Source of the DNA: Microbulbifer sp. HZ11
GTDB taxonomy: Bacteria > Pseudomonadota > Gammaproteobacteria > Pseudomonadales > Cellvibrionaceae
NCBI RefSeq assembly: GCF_000708675.1
Contig: NZ_JELR01000001.1
Location: 372,001 to 436,000 of the forward strand
DNA: 64,000 nt
Direction of reading: 5' to 3'
The notes beneath the pieces were generated by a model that was not told where the DNA came from, searched no databases, and worked only from the letters and a program-made list of their open reading frames with translations. Positions 26,359 to 35,732 of the stretch are shown in pieces (the first letter of the stretch is position 1; the number at the start of each line of letters is the position of its first letter). The translations under genes were made by a program, and so were the position numbers.

Positions 26359-28209
26359 ATGCGTTTAATTTCTAACCTGATTATGGGGCTGATGCTGGTC
26401 TGCAGTGGTGCGGTGTTCGCTGCGGATGCGCCGGAAAGCGTACATGTAAAGCTTGAAGAGCGTGTGTCGGTCATTATTGACCGGATGTCTGATGAGTTGA
26501 CACCGGCGGAGCGTATTGCGCTTACGCCGGAATCCGTTGTCGAGTTTCTCTCGGCGGATGAGCGCCAGTATCTGGGTACCGCTTTCTCGCATTTCCGGTT
26601 AGACCGCGATGCGGTTATTTATGTCGCATTTGATTCTTCCTACGGAGAGACACCGTTCTGGCTGGTGGATCAAGGGTTCACGCGTCGTGGGGCACTGGAC
26701 TTCATCGTCGATGAGGAAGATCCCTATCATGTCTGGTCCAAGGCCGTCCCTGCGGGCGAGGTGCGCCTTGGCGTACCGAGCCTGTCTGGTGAGCTCAAAC
26801 CCTATCTGGTGTTTGCGGCGCCGGCGAGCGGGCGGGAGGCGGTTGCGATCACGCCCCTCACACCCGGAGCGGACGTCCAGACTGCCCGGATTGGCGGCCT
26901 GCCTTTTATCGACGATAACGACTACTTCAATACCCTGCCGAAAGCGCTGGTGGGGTTACCAGTTCTGCGCAGCTTCGAGAGTTGGGAGCTGGTGTCGCGC
27001 TTCGTGGGGTATTTTCGGGAAACCCGCTACCCGTCGTCTGCCCGCCCGGACCACCTCCAGTTGACCTGGCAGGGGGACCCCGCAACCACCGCGACCGTTC
27101 AGTGGCGCACGGATGACAGCGTGGAGCAGGGGCTTCTTTGGGTGGCACCGAAAGCAGATTTCTTTTCTCGCGGTGTAAAAAGTGCGACGCGGAAGAAATC
27201 CCAATCCTCTGTATTGCGTACTCGCCAGGTGGTCAATGACCCGGCGGTGCGTTTGCACCGGGTGGCGTTACAGGGTCTGAAGCCTGCGACCGATTATCTC
27301 TATGCGGTAAGTACCGATAACGGGAAGCGCTGGACCGAGCCTCGCGAGTTTCGGACTGCTGCCGCCACACCGAGTGAGCCCTTTTCTTTTGTCTACCTGG
27401 GTGACCCGCAGAATGGCCTGGACCGCTGGGGGCAGTTGATCCGTCAGGCGGACTTTGACTTCCCTCATGCACGCTTCTACATGATTGCTGGTGATTTGAT
27501 CGACCACGGACAGGAGCAGGATAACTGGGACCAGTTCTTTCACGAAGGTAGCTCCGTGTTTGACCGCTCTATGGTGGTGCCGGCATTGGGCAACCATGAC
27601 AGTCACGGCGGGCACCCCACGTTGTACCTGAAGCAGTTTGCGTTGCCAGACAATGGTAGCAGCAAGCTGGACCCTGGCCGCACGTATCATGTGACCTATC
27701 AGGACCTTCTGGTTGTGGTTATGGATTCCAACTACCACCTGGTGGAGCCTGAGTTACAGGTAGACTGGCTGGATCGTGTGCTGGGGGAGAGCGATGCCCG
27801 CTGGAAGGTTGTGATTTATCACCATCCGTTTTACGCGTCCCGTGAAGGTCGTGATAACAAATCTATTCGCGACACCTGGGGCCCTATTTTTGACAAGCAC
27901 AACGTCGATATCGCGTTCCAGGGACACGACCATGCATATATGCGTACCGTGCCTATGCGGGGTAATGAGCCGGTGGCTCAGGGCGAGCAGGGCACCATAT
28001 ATCTGGTTGCGGTTTCCGGTACCAAAATGTACGAGCAGGAATTGCCAGAGTTTGCAGCCTTCGGTGCGGTGAATACCCGGACTTACCAGGTTATCGATGT
28101 TGATCCGTTAAGTGGCTCACTCAAGTATCGTGCGATTGATGGCGAGGGTACCGTAATCGACCAATTCTCTCTGCGGAAGCCCGCGGGCGCCGCGCAGGTG
28201 AAGCGCTAA
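26359..28209 (+). CDS. Secreted purple acid phosphatase family metallophosphoesterase
   Basis: 616 residues with a cleavable signal peptide (about 1-21, ending GAVFA). A fibronectin-III-like domain precedes the catalytic part (around 227-340: HLQLTWQGDPATTATVQW). All metallophosphoesterase blocks are present: YLGDPQN, AGDLIDHGQ, PALGNHDSH, VVIYHHPFY and AFQGHDHAYMR, giving the di-metal site. The FN3-plus-phosphatase layout is that of purple acid phosphatases. It probably releases phosphate from organic esters outside the cytoplasm. The upstream Pho box fits induction by phosphate starvation. A ~230-residue N-terminal part is of unknown function. Confidence 0.9.
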   Translation: MRLISNLIMGLMLVCSGAVFAADAPESVHVKLEERVSVIIDRMSDELTPAERIALTPESVVEFLSADERQYLGTAFSHFRLDRDAVIYVAFDSSYGETPFWLVDQGFTRRGALDFIVDEEDPYHVWSKAVPAGEVRLGVPSLSGELKPYLVFAAPASGREAVAITPLTPGADVQTARIGGLPFIDDNDYFNTLPKALVGLPVLRSFESWELVSRFVGYFRETRYPSSARPDHLQLTWQGDPATTATVQWRTDDSVEQGLLWVAPKADFFSRGVKSATRKKSQSSVLRTRQVVNDPAVRLHRVALQGLKPATDYLYAVSTDNGKRWTEPREFRTAAATPSEPFSFVYLGDPQNGLDRWGQLIRQADFDFPHARFYMIAGDLIDHGQEQDNWDQFFHEGSSVFDRSMVVPALGNHDSHGGHPTLYLKQFALPDNGSSKLDPGRTYHVTYQDLLVVVMDSNYHLVEPELQVDWLDRVLGESDARWKVVIYHHPFYASREGRDNKSIRDTWGPIFDKHNVDIAFQGHDHAYMRTVPMRGNEPVAQGEQGTIYLVAVSGTKMYEQELPEFAAFGAVNTRTYQVIDVDPLSGSLKYRAIDGEGTVIDQFSLRKPAGAAQVKR

Positions 28210-28249
28210 AGGCACTTGGCAGCCGCGGCCATTTACGGGCCGCGTACAA

Positions 28250-28288
28250 GACACAAAAAAGCCCGGAGATTCCGGGCTTTTTTGTGTC
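28250..28288. terminator. Bidirectional rho-independent terminator
   Basis: GCCCGGA (28261-28267) and TCCGGGC (28271-28277) extended by A6/T6 and GACAC/GTGTC on the outside, between the convergent phosphatase and putA genes. Confidence 0.9.
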
Positions 28289-28304
28289 TATGTATTTGTG
28301 CTGT

Positions 28305-31300
28305 TTACTGCCCCAGAGTGAATAGCTGGGTATTCCCCCCGGTTGCGACCGTGTTGACGGTCTTGGTTTTTTCGTTGGCAAAACGGAACAGGTAATGCGG
28401 GCCGCCTGCCTTGGGGCCGGTGCCGGACAGGCCCATTCCACCAAAGGGGTTCACCCCGACTACCGCGCCCACCATGTCCCGGTTAACGTAGCAGTTGCCG
28501 GCATCAATACGCTTGAAGATCGCGCCGGCGCGTCCTTCGATGCGGGAGTGCAGGCCGAAGGTCAGGCCGTATCCGGTGGCATTGATCCGGTGGATTACGT
28601 CTTCCAGCTCTTCGGCCTTGAACCGCACCACGTGCAGGAAGGGGCCAAACACCTCGCGCTTGAGCAGATTGAAGTTTTCAATCTCTACTACCTGTGGGCC
28701 AAAGAATGTGCCAGTGGACGGTTGTTTGGCCGGGTCAAAGGCAAATAGCGGCTTGGCCTCTTTCTCCATGCGCTCGCGGTGTTTTTCCAGAAGCCCCAAT
28801 GCCTTTTCGTCGATCACCGGGCCGATATCTGTTTCCAGTTTGGAAGGATCGCCCAGACTCAATTCTTCACAGGCACCCTTGAGCATATTCAGCAGGTTGT
28901 CTGCAATTACGTCCTGGACACACAGAATCCGCAACGCGGAGCAGCGCTGGCCCGCGCTGAGAAAGGCGGATTGAATCACATCGTCAACCACCTGCTCGGG
29001 AAGGGCGGTGGAGTCGACGATCATGACATTCTGGCCGCCGGTTTCCGCGATCAGCGGTACGATCGGACCTTCTTTCGCCGCAAGCTGCATGTTGATGTGC
29101 TTGGCGGTCTCGGTGGATCCGGTAAAGGCGACGCCGGCGACCTGAGGGTTGTCCAGGAGTGGTTTACCCACCGCGGCCCCGGTGCCGGTGATCAAATGCA
29201 ACACTTTCGCGGGCACTCCGGCTTCGTGCATCAGCTGCACTGCGCGCGCGGCAATCAGGGGAGTCTGCTCTGCCGGTTTTGCCAGCACGCTATTGCCGGC
29301 GGCGAGGGCGGCCACGACCTGGCCGGTGAAAATGGCCAGCGGGAAATTCCACGGGCTGATACAGACAAAGACACCGCGGCCACACAGACTCAATTCGTTA
29401 CTTTCCCCGGTGGGTCCGGGCAGCACGGTGGGAGTGCTGAAATGCTGTCGAGCGCCGTTGGCGTAGTAGCGACAGAAATCCACGGCTTCGCGAACCTCTG
29501 AAATACCGTCGTTCAGTGTGCGGCCTGCTTCGCGGCAGATCATCGCCACCAGTTCGTCCATATGTTGCTCGTACAAATCGGCAACCTTGTCGAGGATCTT
29601 CGCGCGGGCGTTGCCGCCCAGGCGATTCCACGCGCGCTGATTCTCAGAGGCGGATACAAACGCCTGCTCAATCTGAGCCTCACCGGCATTGGCGGTGTGC
29701 CCCACCACCTCGCCAGTGGCCGGATTGACAACCGGCAGATCGGCCGCTGCAGCGACGCCGTCCACGATCGGGCCGCCACTCCAGGATTTATTCCGACTTG
29801 CTTCTACGGCCTGCAGTAGGGGTTCAACCGCCTGCGGGTCGGTGAGTTCAATACCTGCGGAGTTCTTGCGTGGTAGCGCTTCGTGACCGAGGTAAATATC
29901 CGCGGGGACAGGGATTTCGGGGTGCCGGTAAGGGTTGCAGGCTTCGCTCTGTTTCAGGGTGTCCTGCACCAGCTCCGCCACAGGTGTTTTCTCATCCATA
30001 AAGCGATTAACGAAAGAGCTGTTTGCTCCGTTTTCCAGCAGGCGGCGGACCAGGTAGGGCAGCAGGTCCTTGTGTGCTCCTACCGGTGCATACACTCTTA
30101 CCGGTACACGTTTGCCGTGAACCGCTTCGATCTGCTCATAGAGCAGGTGACCCATACCGTGCAGGCGTTGGAATTCGTAGTCATTGCCGTCGCCCGCGAG
30201 CTCCAGAATCAGACCTACTGTGTAGGCATTGTGGGTGGCGAATTGCGGGTAAATGGCATCGCGGCCATCCAGTAGCTTCTTCGCACAGACCTGATAGGAC
30301 AGATCCGTATGACACTTGCGCGTATACACAGGGTAGTCCGCCAGGCCCATTTGCTGGGCGTGTTTGATCTCGGTATCCCAGTAGGCGCCTTTTACCAGTC
30401 GCACCATCAGTTTGCGGCCAGTATCGCGGCCGAGCGCGATCAGCCAATCTGCCACGTATGGCGCGCGTTTTTGGTAGGCCTGCAGAACAAAGCCCAGGCC
30501 CTGCCAGCTGGCGAGCTCCGGGTCGCGCGCGAGGGCTTCGAAGATATCCAGGGATATATCCAGGCGCTCGGCTTCCTCAGCATCGATATTGAGGCCCATA
30601 TCGAATTTGGCTGCCGCGGCACACAGTGATTTCACTTTCGGCAGCAGCTCAGTCATTACGCGTTCACGTTGCAGCTCGCTATAGCGGGGGTGCAGGGCAG
30701 AGAGCTTGATGGAGATACCATTGGCTTCCACGACGTCGCGTTTGCTGTTGTCGGCACCGATGGCTTCAATGGCCATCATGTAGGCATCGTAATAGCGCTG
30801 GGCATCGGCCATGGTGCGCGCGCCTTCTCCCAGCATATCGAAGGAGAAGCGGGTGCCCGGAGCGTTTTCCGCGGGACCGCGTTTCAGCGCCTCCTTGATG
30901 GTTCGCCCCAGTACATACTGCCCACCCATGATCTTCATCGCCTGCATCATGGAAGTGCGCACCATGGGCTCACCCATACGGCTGACCAGTCGCTTCATCC
31001 AGGTGGATGGCTTTTCGGTAATGTCCGGGTCAAGCTCGACAATATTACCGGTGAGCATCAAGCCCCAGGTGGATGCGTTGACGAACAGGGAGTCGGATTG
31101 TCCGCGATGGCTGGACCAGTTGCCGGAGTGAACTTTCTCAGCGATCAGTTTGTCTGCTGTATCAGCATCCGGTACACGCAACAGGGATTCCGCCAGGCAC
31201 ATCAGGGCCACGCCTTCCTTATTTGACAGGCCGAACTGCTGCAGAAAGGCATCCAGGGTGCCGCGCTTGCTGCGCTGTTCACGGGATTTGACCACTAACT

Positions 31301-31451
31301 GGCTGGCAGTCGAAAGGATCTTCTCCCGCAGTGCCTCGCCCGGGCGCGGGGCCGCCAACAGCTCACTGACGCACTGATTCTCGTCGGCATGCAGATACTT
31401 GCGGGCGTTGTGACGCGCGCTTTTCAGTTCTCCGGCGAAGTGTGTAGGCAT
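28305..31451 (-). CDS. putA: Bifunctional proline dehydrogenase / L-glutamate gamma-semialdehyde dehydrogenase
   Basis: 1048 residues. N-terminal FAD-dependent proline dehydrogenase half (about 130-450: SIKLSALHPRYS, RLVKGAYWDTEIK, RVYAPVGAHKDLLPYLVRR) and C-terminal aldehyde dehydrogenase half (about 530-1040) with nucleophile C837 in SAGQRCSALR and a Glu in AETGGQN. Substrate is channelled from proline to glutamate. Unlike E. coli PutA (about 1320 residues), it has no N-terminal ribbon-helix-helix DNA-binding domain, so it cannot repress its own gene; the divergent Lrp-family regulator is the likely controller. Membrane-associated when reduced. Confidence 0.95.
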   Translation of the reverse strand: MPTHFAGELKSARHNARKYLHADENQCVSELLAAPRPGEALREKILSTASQLVVKSREQRSKRGTLDAFLQQFGLSNKEGVALMCLAESLLRVPDADTADKLIAEKVHSGNWSSHRGQSDSLFVNASTWGLMLTGNIVELDPDITEKPSTWMKRLVSRMGEPMVRTSMMQAMKIMGGQYVLGRTIKEALKRGPAENAPGTRFSFDMLGEGARTMADAQRYYDAYMMAIEAIGADNSKRDVVEANGISIKLSALHPRYSELQRERVMTELLPKVKSLCAAAAKFDMGLNIDAEEAERLDISLDIFEALARDPELASWQGLGFVLQAYQKRAPYVADWLIALGRDTGRKLMVRLVKGAYWDTEIKHAQQMGLADYPVYTRKCHTDLSYQVCAKKLLDGRDAIYPQFATHNAYTVGLILELAGDGNDYEFQRLHGMGHLLYEQIEAVHGKRVPVRVYAPVGAHKDLLPYLVRRLLENGANSSFVNRFMDEKTPVAELVQDTLKQSEACNPYRHPEIPVPADIYLGHEALPRKNSAGIELTDPQAVEPLLQAVEASRNKSWSGGPIVDGVAAAADLPVVNPATGEVVGHTANAGEAQIEQAFVSASENQRAWNRLGGNARAKILDKVADLYEQHMDELVAMICREAGRTLNDGISEVREAVDFCRYYANGARQHFSTPTVLPGPTGESNELSLCGRGVFVCISPWNFPLAIFTGQVVAALAAGNSVLAKPAEQTPLIAARAVQLMHEAGVPAKVLHLITGTGAAVGKPLLDNPQVAGVAFTGSTETAKHINMQLAAKEGPIVPLIAETGGQNVMIVDSTALPEQVVDDVIQSAFLSAGQRCSALRILCVQDVIADNLLNMLKGACEELSLGDPSKLETDIGPVIDEKALGLLEKHRERMEKEAKPLFAFDPAKQPSTGTFFGPQVVEIENFNLLKREVFGPFLHVVRFKAEELEDVIHRINATGYGLTFGLHSRIEGRAGAIFKRIDAGNCYVNRDMVGAVVGVNPFGGMGLSGTGPKAGGPHYLFRFANEKTKTVNTVATGGNTQLFTLGQ

Positions 31452-31509
31452 AGGTATTTCCTTAGAGCCCTCTGGGTGGAATAAGTACAGGATAAAAACC
31501 CGGATTATG

Positions 31510-31523
31510 TGGGATAAATCCCA
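31510..31523. promoter_or_regulatory. Inverted repeat in the putA / lrp-like promoter region
   Basis: TGGGATAAATCCCA, a perfect 6-2-6 inverted repeat, lies 59 bases upstream of putA and 78 upstream of the divergent regulator gene. It is a candidate operator for the Lrp-family protein. Confidence 0.45.
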
Positions 31524-31600
31524 GAATTAATCTCCATTTTGGAAAAGAGTGTGGTTAAATATAGGGGTTATCCGGTTAATCACCAGTAGGGTATTTTGCT

Positions 31601-32104
31601 ATGTCTCGGAAATTGGAAGATCTGGACCGTATCGACCGCCAGATTCTGCGGATTCTTCAGCGTGCGGGCCGCCTTCCCAATGTGGAACTGGCGCGTCGCG
31701 TCAATCTGAGTCCTACGCCATGCCTTGAGCGGGTCAAGCGTCTGGAGCGTGAAGGCTTTATTAAAGAGTATGTCGCGCTGCTGGACCCGCTGAAAGTGCA
31801 CGCGGGTCTCGTGGTCTATATCCAGGTATCCCTTACGGATACTGCGACCGAAGCGCTGGAAGCGTTTAACAAGCATTTGTCCAGCCTTGAAGAGGTTCAG
31901 GAGTGCCACATGGTGGCCGGCGGTTTTGACTACCTGGTAAAAATTCGTATTAAGGATATGCTCGGTTATCGACAATTCCTCGGCGAAAAACTCGCGTCAG
32001 TCCCCGGGGTGCGGGAAACCCACACATACGTGGTGATTGAAGAGGTCAAGACCGATACGTCAGTCGCCATTCCGGAGCAGGACCTGAAAAACGGCAAGCG
32101 CTGA
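31601..32104 (+). CDS. Lrp/AsnC family regulator, likely of putA
   Basis: 167 residues. HTH: LDRIDRQILRILQRAGRLP, then NVELARRVNLSPTPCLERVKR. RAM domain: SLEEVQECHMVAGGFDYLV and VPGVRETHTYVVIEEVK. Strongly like E. coli Lrp and PutR. It is divergent from putA across 149 bases; in several proteobacteria a PutR/Lrp protein next to putA activates it in the presence of proline. Effector proline is inference from position. Confidence 0.92.
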   Translation: MSRKLEDLDRIDRQILRILQRAGRLPNVELARRVNLSPTPCLERVKRLEREGFIKEYVALLDPLKVHAGLVVYIQVSLTDTATEALEAFNKHLSSLEEVQECHMVAGGFDYLVKIRIKDMLGYRQFLGEKLASVPGVRETHTYVVIEEVKTDTSVAIPEQDLKNGKR

Positions 32105-32126
32105 GCGATCTGTTGCACACGCTCTG

Positions 32127-33065
32127 ATGGAAGCATCTGCCGACACCATATACCGCAATAACCGCCGCGCGACCCTGTTCGCGCTGGCCGCGGTACTGTG
32201 CTGGTCCACCGTGGCCAGCGCTTTCAAGCTATCTCTGCAGTACCTGTCGCCACTGCAGCTGGTGACCATCGCGTCGCTGGTTTCTGCCGGGTTTATGGGG
32301 GGCGTCGTGGTGTGGCAGGGGCGTGGAGGGGAATTGCTGGGTACCTGGCGGCGTGCCCGTGGTTGGTTCCTCGCCCTTGGGTTTTGTAATCCCTTCCTCT
32401 ATTACCTGGTGCTGTTTCACGCATACGACTTGCTGCCGGCACAGCAGGCCCAGCCCCTCAATTACACCTGGGGGGTGGTGCTCGCACTATTATCAGTCCC
32501 GCTATTGAAACAGAAGCTGCGCCGCCAGGACCTGCTTGCAGGCCTGGTGTGTTACGGCGGAGTGCTGGTGATCGCCACTGGCGGCAATCTGTCAGAGCTC
32601 AAGTTTGAGCAGCCCTTGGGTGTCGCGCTGGCATTGTTCAGCACCCTCATCTGGTCTTGCTATTGGCTGTTGAATACCCGTATCGGCGGTAATGCGGCGG
32701 TCAACCTGTTTCTGACTTTCTGCTGTGGCCTGCCCTGGCTGGCCCTTGCGGTCTGGTGGCAGGGGGACTGGCAGTGGCCACCAGCCGCAGGTTGGGCTGG
32801 GGCGGTATATGTTGGTCTGTTCGAGATGGGGGTCGCTTTCCTGTTGTGGCAGGCGGCGTTACTGAACTGTGAGAATACGGCGCGTATCAGTAATTTTATT
32901 TACCTCTCTCCGCCACTATCGCTTTTATTGATTGCGCTACTGGTCGGCGAGCGTATCCATCTGGCGACGATCGTGGGGCTCGCGCTGATATTACTGGGTG
33001 TGGCGATACAACAGGGGGCTTTACAGCGCGTCCTTTTACGCCGAAGAAATACTTCAATCAAATAA
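32127..33065 (+). CDS. DMT family transporter (two EamA domains)
   Basis: 312 residues with about ten hydrophobic helices organised as two EamA repeats; the pattern LFALAAVLCWSTVASAFKL opens the first and VALALFSTLIWSCYWLLNT the second. Inner-membrane exporter of small metabolites, often amino acids or their degradation products. It follows the Lrp-like gene by 22 bases and may be co-transcribed, which makes an amino acid a reasonable guess for substrate. Poor Shine-Dalgarno. Confidence 0.88.
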   Translation: MEASADTIYRNNRRATLFALAAVLCWSTVASAFKLSLQYLSPLQLVTIASLVSAGFMGGVVVWQGRGGELLGTWRRARGWFLALGFCNPFLYYLVLFHAYDLLPAQQAQPLNYTWGVVLALLSVPLLKQKLRRQDLLAGLVCYGGVLVIATGGNLSELKFEQPLGVALALFSTLIWSCYWLLNTRIGGNAAVNLFLTFCCGLPWLALAVWWQGDWQWPPAAGWAGAVYVGLFEMGVAFLLWQAALLNCENTARISNFIYLSPPLSLLLIALLVGERIHLATIVGLALILLGVAIQQGALQRVLLRRRNTSIK

Positions 33066-33131
33066 CAATAACGACGCATTGTCCGGGAGCTGATGACCTG
33101 AAATGCATTTTATGATGAATGAGAAACAGTC

Positions 33132-34289
33132 ATGAATTTTGAATTGTCTGAAGAGCAGCAAATGATCCAGGAGGCCGCGCGCCAGTTTGCTGATAGTGAG
33201 CTGAAGCCGATCGCCGCAGAATTGGACAAGAGCGGGAACCGGTCACTGTTTTTACAGAAGCTCAAGGAGTTGGCCGAACTCGGGTTTATGGGGATCAATA
33301 TTGATCCGGAATTTGGCGGCACCGGGGCGGGTACCATCGCCTTCAGTCTCGCCATTGCGGAAATCGCCCGCGGCTGCGCGTCTACCGCGACCACCACCTC
33401 GGTCACCAACATGGTGGCGGAAGTGATTCAGGCGATGGGCACCGAAGCGCAGAAGACATACTTCCTGCCCAAAATCTGCAGTGGCGAATACCCGGCAGGT
33501 TCCTTTTGCCTGACCGAACCGAGCTCCGGTTCCGATGCAGCGGCGATGCGTACCCGCGCGGTCAAAGACGGTGACCACTACGTATTGAACGGCAGTAAGC
33601 TGTTTATCAGCAGTGCTGAATTTGCCGGGGTTTTCGTGGTCTGGGCTGTGACCGATTCTGCTGCCCCCAAAGGCAAGGGGATTTCCTGCTTTCTGGTAGA
33701 GGCGGGGACGCCAGGCCTGGTGATCGGCAAAGCAGAAGAGAAAATGGGGCAGAAAGCCTCGGTGACCAACGAGGTCGCCTTTGAGGATTGTCGAGTGCCG
33801 CTCACTAATATGCTCGGTGAAGAAAATCGTGGTTTTCGTATCGCGGCTGGCGAGCTGGCAGGTGGTCGGATTGGTATTGGTTCATTGGCGCTGGGTATCG
33901 GATTGGAAGCCCTGGACTGTGCGCGCACCTACCTGCAGCAACGGGAGCAGTTCGGAAAGCCACTGGCACAGTTCCAGGGTCTGCAGTGGCAGCTTGCCGA
34001 CAAGTACACCGAGATGGAAGCCGCACGCCTGTTACTGTTACAGGCGGCCTGGCAAAAAGATGCGGGGCAGCCATTTGGCCCAACCGCTTCGATGGCCAAG
34101 CTATATGCATCGGAAAAAGCCAATGAAGCCTGCTATGTGGCGTTGCAGATGCACGGGGGCGTCGGCTACACGCGGGAGTTTCCTCTGGAGCGGATGGCGC
34201 GGGATGTGCGTATTACCACTATCTATGAAGGCACCAGTGAAATCCAGCGCTTGATTATCGCCCGCCATCTACTCGACGGCGTGCGCTAG
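33132..34289 (+). CDS. Acyl-CoA dehydrogenase family protein
   Basis: 385 residues with the full acyl-CoA dehydrogenase fold: MNFELSEEQQMIQEAARQFA at the N-terminus, FCLTEPSSGSDAAAMRT (FAD/substrate binding), GVGYTREFPLERMARDVRI and the catalytic-base segment TTIYEGTSEIQR with E366. It makes the alpha,beta double bond in acyl-CoA beta-oxidation or amino-acid breakdown and passes electrons to ETF. Chain-length specificity cannot be called. Located among amino-acid catabolic genes. Confidence 0.92.
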   Translation: MNFELSEEQQMIQEAARQFADSELKPIAAELDKSGNRSLFLQKLKELAELGFMGINIDPEFGGTGAGTIAFSLAIAEIARGCASTATTTSVTNMVAEVIQAMGTEAQKTYFLPKICSGEYPAGSFCLTEPSSGSDAAAMRTRAVKDGDHYVLNGSKLFISSAEFAGVFVVWAVTDSAAPKGKGISCFLVEAGTPGLVIGKAEEKMGQKASVTNEVAFEDCRVPLTNMLGEENRGFRIAAGELAGGRIGIGSLALGIGLEALDCARTYLQQREQFGKPLAQFQGLQWQLADKYTEMEAARLLLLQAAWQKDAGQPFGPTASMAKLYASEKANEACYVALQMHGGVGYTREFPLERMARDVRITTIYEGTSEIQRLIIARHLLDGVR

Positions 34290-34324
34290 TTTACAGCGTT
34301 TGTTGTCCACCACCATTGGTGTAG

Positions 34325-34357
34325 GCCCCGCTAGCCATGTACGGCTATCGGGGCTTT
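34325..34357 (+). terminator. Rho-independent terminator after the acyl-CoA dehydrogenase gene
   Basis: GCCCCG (34325-34330) + TAGCC pair with GGCTA + CGGGGC (34349-34354), with one internal mismatch, then TTT. It overlaps an in-frame TTG start codon of the next frame, supporting a later start for azlC. Confidence 0.7.
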
Positions 34358-34409
34358 GTATGTTCCGGATTTTATGTATTCGCCCCACCGGGGCAGAGGA
34401 TTGGTAGTT

Positions 34410-35156
34410 GTGAGTTCGCCTGCAAAGCCCGTTATCCACTCTGCATGGATAACGGGTGCACGTGAGGGCATTCCGTTACTGGGTGGCTATATTCCAGTAG
34501 CGATTTCCTTCGGTCTGATCGCGGTACAGTCCGGTTTTTCAGCTTGGGAGGCGGTGTTGATATCGACCGTGGTTTACGCCGGAGCGTCCCAGTTTCTGTT
34601 TGTCGCCATGGTAGCTGCCGGTGCTCCGTTGTGGCTGGTGGTAGTGATGACTCTGTTGATTAATGCCCGACACCTGGTGTACGGGCCGAATATTGCGCCC
34701 TGGCTCAGCGGTAGTCGCTGGTGGCCATGGCTGATGCACGGACTTACCGATCAGATCTTTGCACTTTCCCACGTTCGCCTTCCCCAGCTAGAGGCACGAC
34801 ACCGTATGGGCTGGTATATCGGTGTGGCGGTGGTGGCGTGGTTCAGCTGGATTGGAGGGACTGCCATCGGCGCGGTTGCGGGGATGGAACTGACGCAGCG
34901 CTGGCCACTGGTGGGCGAAGTGATGCCATTTGCTTTGCCGGCGCTCTTTCTTGTGCTGCTCGCACCCAGGTTCGCCTCGCGACACTGGGCACTGACGCTG
35001 GCCGCCACCATATCGAGCGCCCTTCTCATCGCCCTCTATGGATTTAAAAACGCGGCCATACCTATTGCGGCCGTATGCGGTGCTCTGGTGTATTACGGTC
35101 TGGATATACTGGTGCGCAATCGGCTAAACAGCACAAGCGAGGCGAAAAATGGATAG
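34410..35156 (+). CDS. azlC: AzlC family branched-chain amino acid exporter, large subunit
   Basis: 248 residues with about seven hydrophobic helices. AzlC landmarks: AGAREGIPLLGGYIPVAISFG, VVYAGASQFLFVAMVAAGA and LLINARHLVYGPNIAPWL. Together with AzlD it exports branched-chain amino acids (azaleucine resistance in Bacillus). Start GTG at 34410 rather than upstream because the longer frame would begin inside a terminator hairpin. It overlaps azlD by 8 bases. Confidence 0.88.
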   Translation: MSSPAKPVIHSAWITGAREGIPLLGGYIPVAISFGLIAVQSGFSAWEAVLISTVVYAGASQFLFVAMVAAGAPLWLVVVMTLLINARHLVYGPNIAPWLSGSRWWPWLMHGLTDQIFALSHVRLPQLEARHRMGWYIGVAVVAWFSWIGGTAIGAVAGMELTQRWPLVGEVMPFALPALFLVLLAPRFASRHWALTLAATISSALLIALYGFKNAAIPIAAVCGALVYYGLDILVRNRLNSTSEAKNG

Positions 35157-35496
35157 CGAACTCTGGGGCGCTCTGCTGGTGACTGCCCTGGGTACCCTGA
35201 TGATGCGCGCATTGCCATTGCTGTGGATGCGCCGACACCTGATTCGCAAGCAGTCTGCCAATTCGCTGGATGCGATGCCGTCCTGGTTGACGGTGCTCGG
35301 ACCGCTGATGATTGCGGCAATGTTTGGTGTATCACTAGTACCGCCTAAAATCAACGCGCTCAGCTGGTGGGCAACAGGCATCGGTATGCTGGCGACCTAT
35401 ATTGTGTGGCGGTATACCCACTCTCTGGGTTGGCCGGTGTTTGCTGGCGTCGCGGCGTATGGCAGTATCGTATTGCTGGTAAGTTCCAGTTTCTAA
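35149..35496 (+). CDS. azlD: AzlD family small membrane subunit
   Basis: 115 residues with three to four hydrophobic segments; N-terminal LVTALGTLMMRALPLLWMRR and GPLMIAAMFGVSLVPP are typical of AzlD. Small partner of AzlC in branched-chain amino-acid export. Its start lies 8 bases inside azlC, so the two are translated together. It ends inside a perfect 12-bp terminator stem. Confidence 0.88.
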   Translation: MDSELWGALLVTALGTLMMRALPLLWMRRHLIRKQSANSLDAMPSWLTVLGPLMIAAMFGVSLVPPKINALSWWATGIGMLATYIVWRYTHSLGWPVFAGVAAYGSIVLLVSSSF

Positions 35497-35515
35497 GCTG
35501 GAACTTACCGGGTTT
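35478..35515 (+). terminator. Rho-independent terminator of azlCD
   Basis: GGTAAGTTCCAG (35478-35489) pairs perfectly with CTGGAACTTACC (35498-35509), spanning the azlD stop codon, followed by GGGTTTT. Confidence 0.75.
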
Positions 35516-35732
35516 TGTATCTGTTCCGACGTCATCACGGGCAAACTGCTGGTTTCTACTACCGAAAGTGCCCCCGAAAATACTGCCCAAGCGATTTCGT
35601 AAAGTATTCGGCTTTAGTCTTGCGTTGTTGCACTGTTGACGGATAAGGGCGAAAGGTTGGAGGTTTTGAGGCTAATTCTAAGTCAGTAAAAGTCTAAAAT
35701 TCGACTTTCAAACACAACTTGGATGAATAGCT

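Noticed and set aside
28779-29501. 240-codon plus-strand open frame opposite putA
   Set aside because: Antisense shadow; the PutA dehydrogenase motifs lie on the minus strand.
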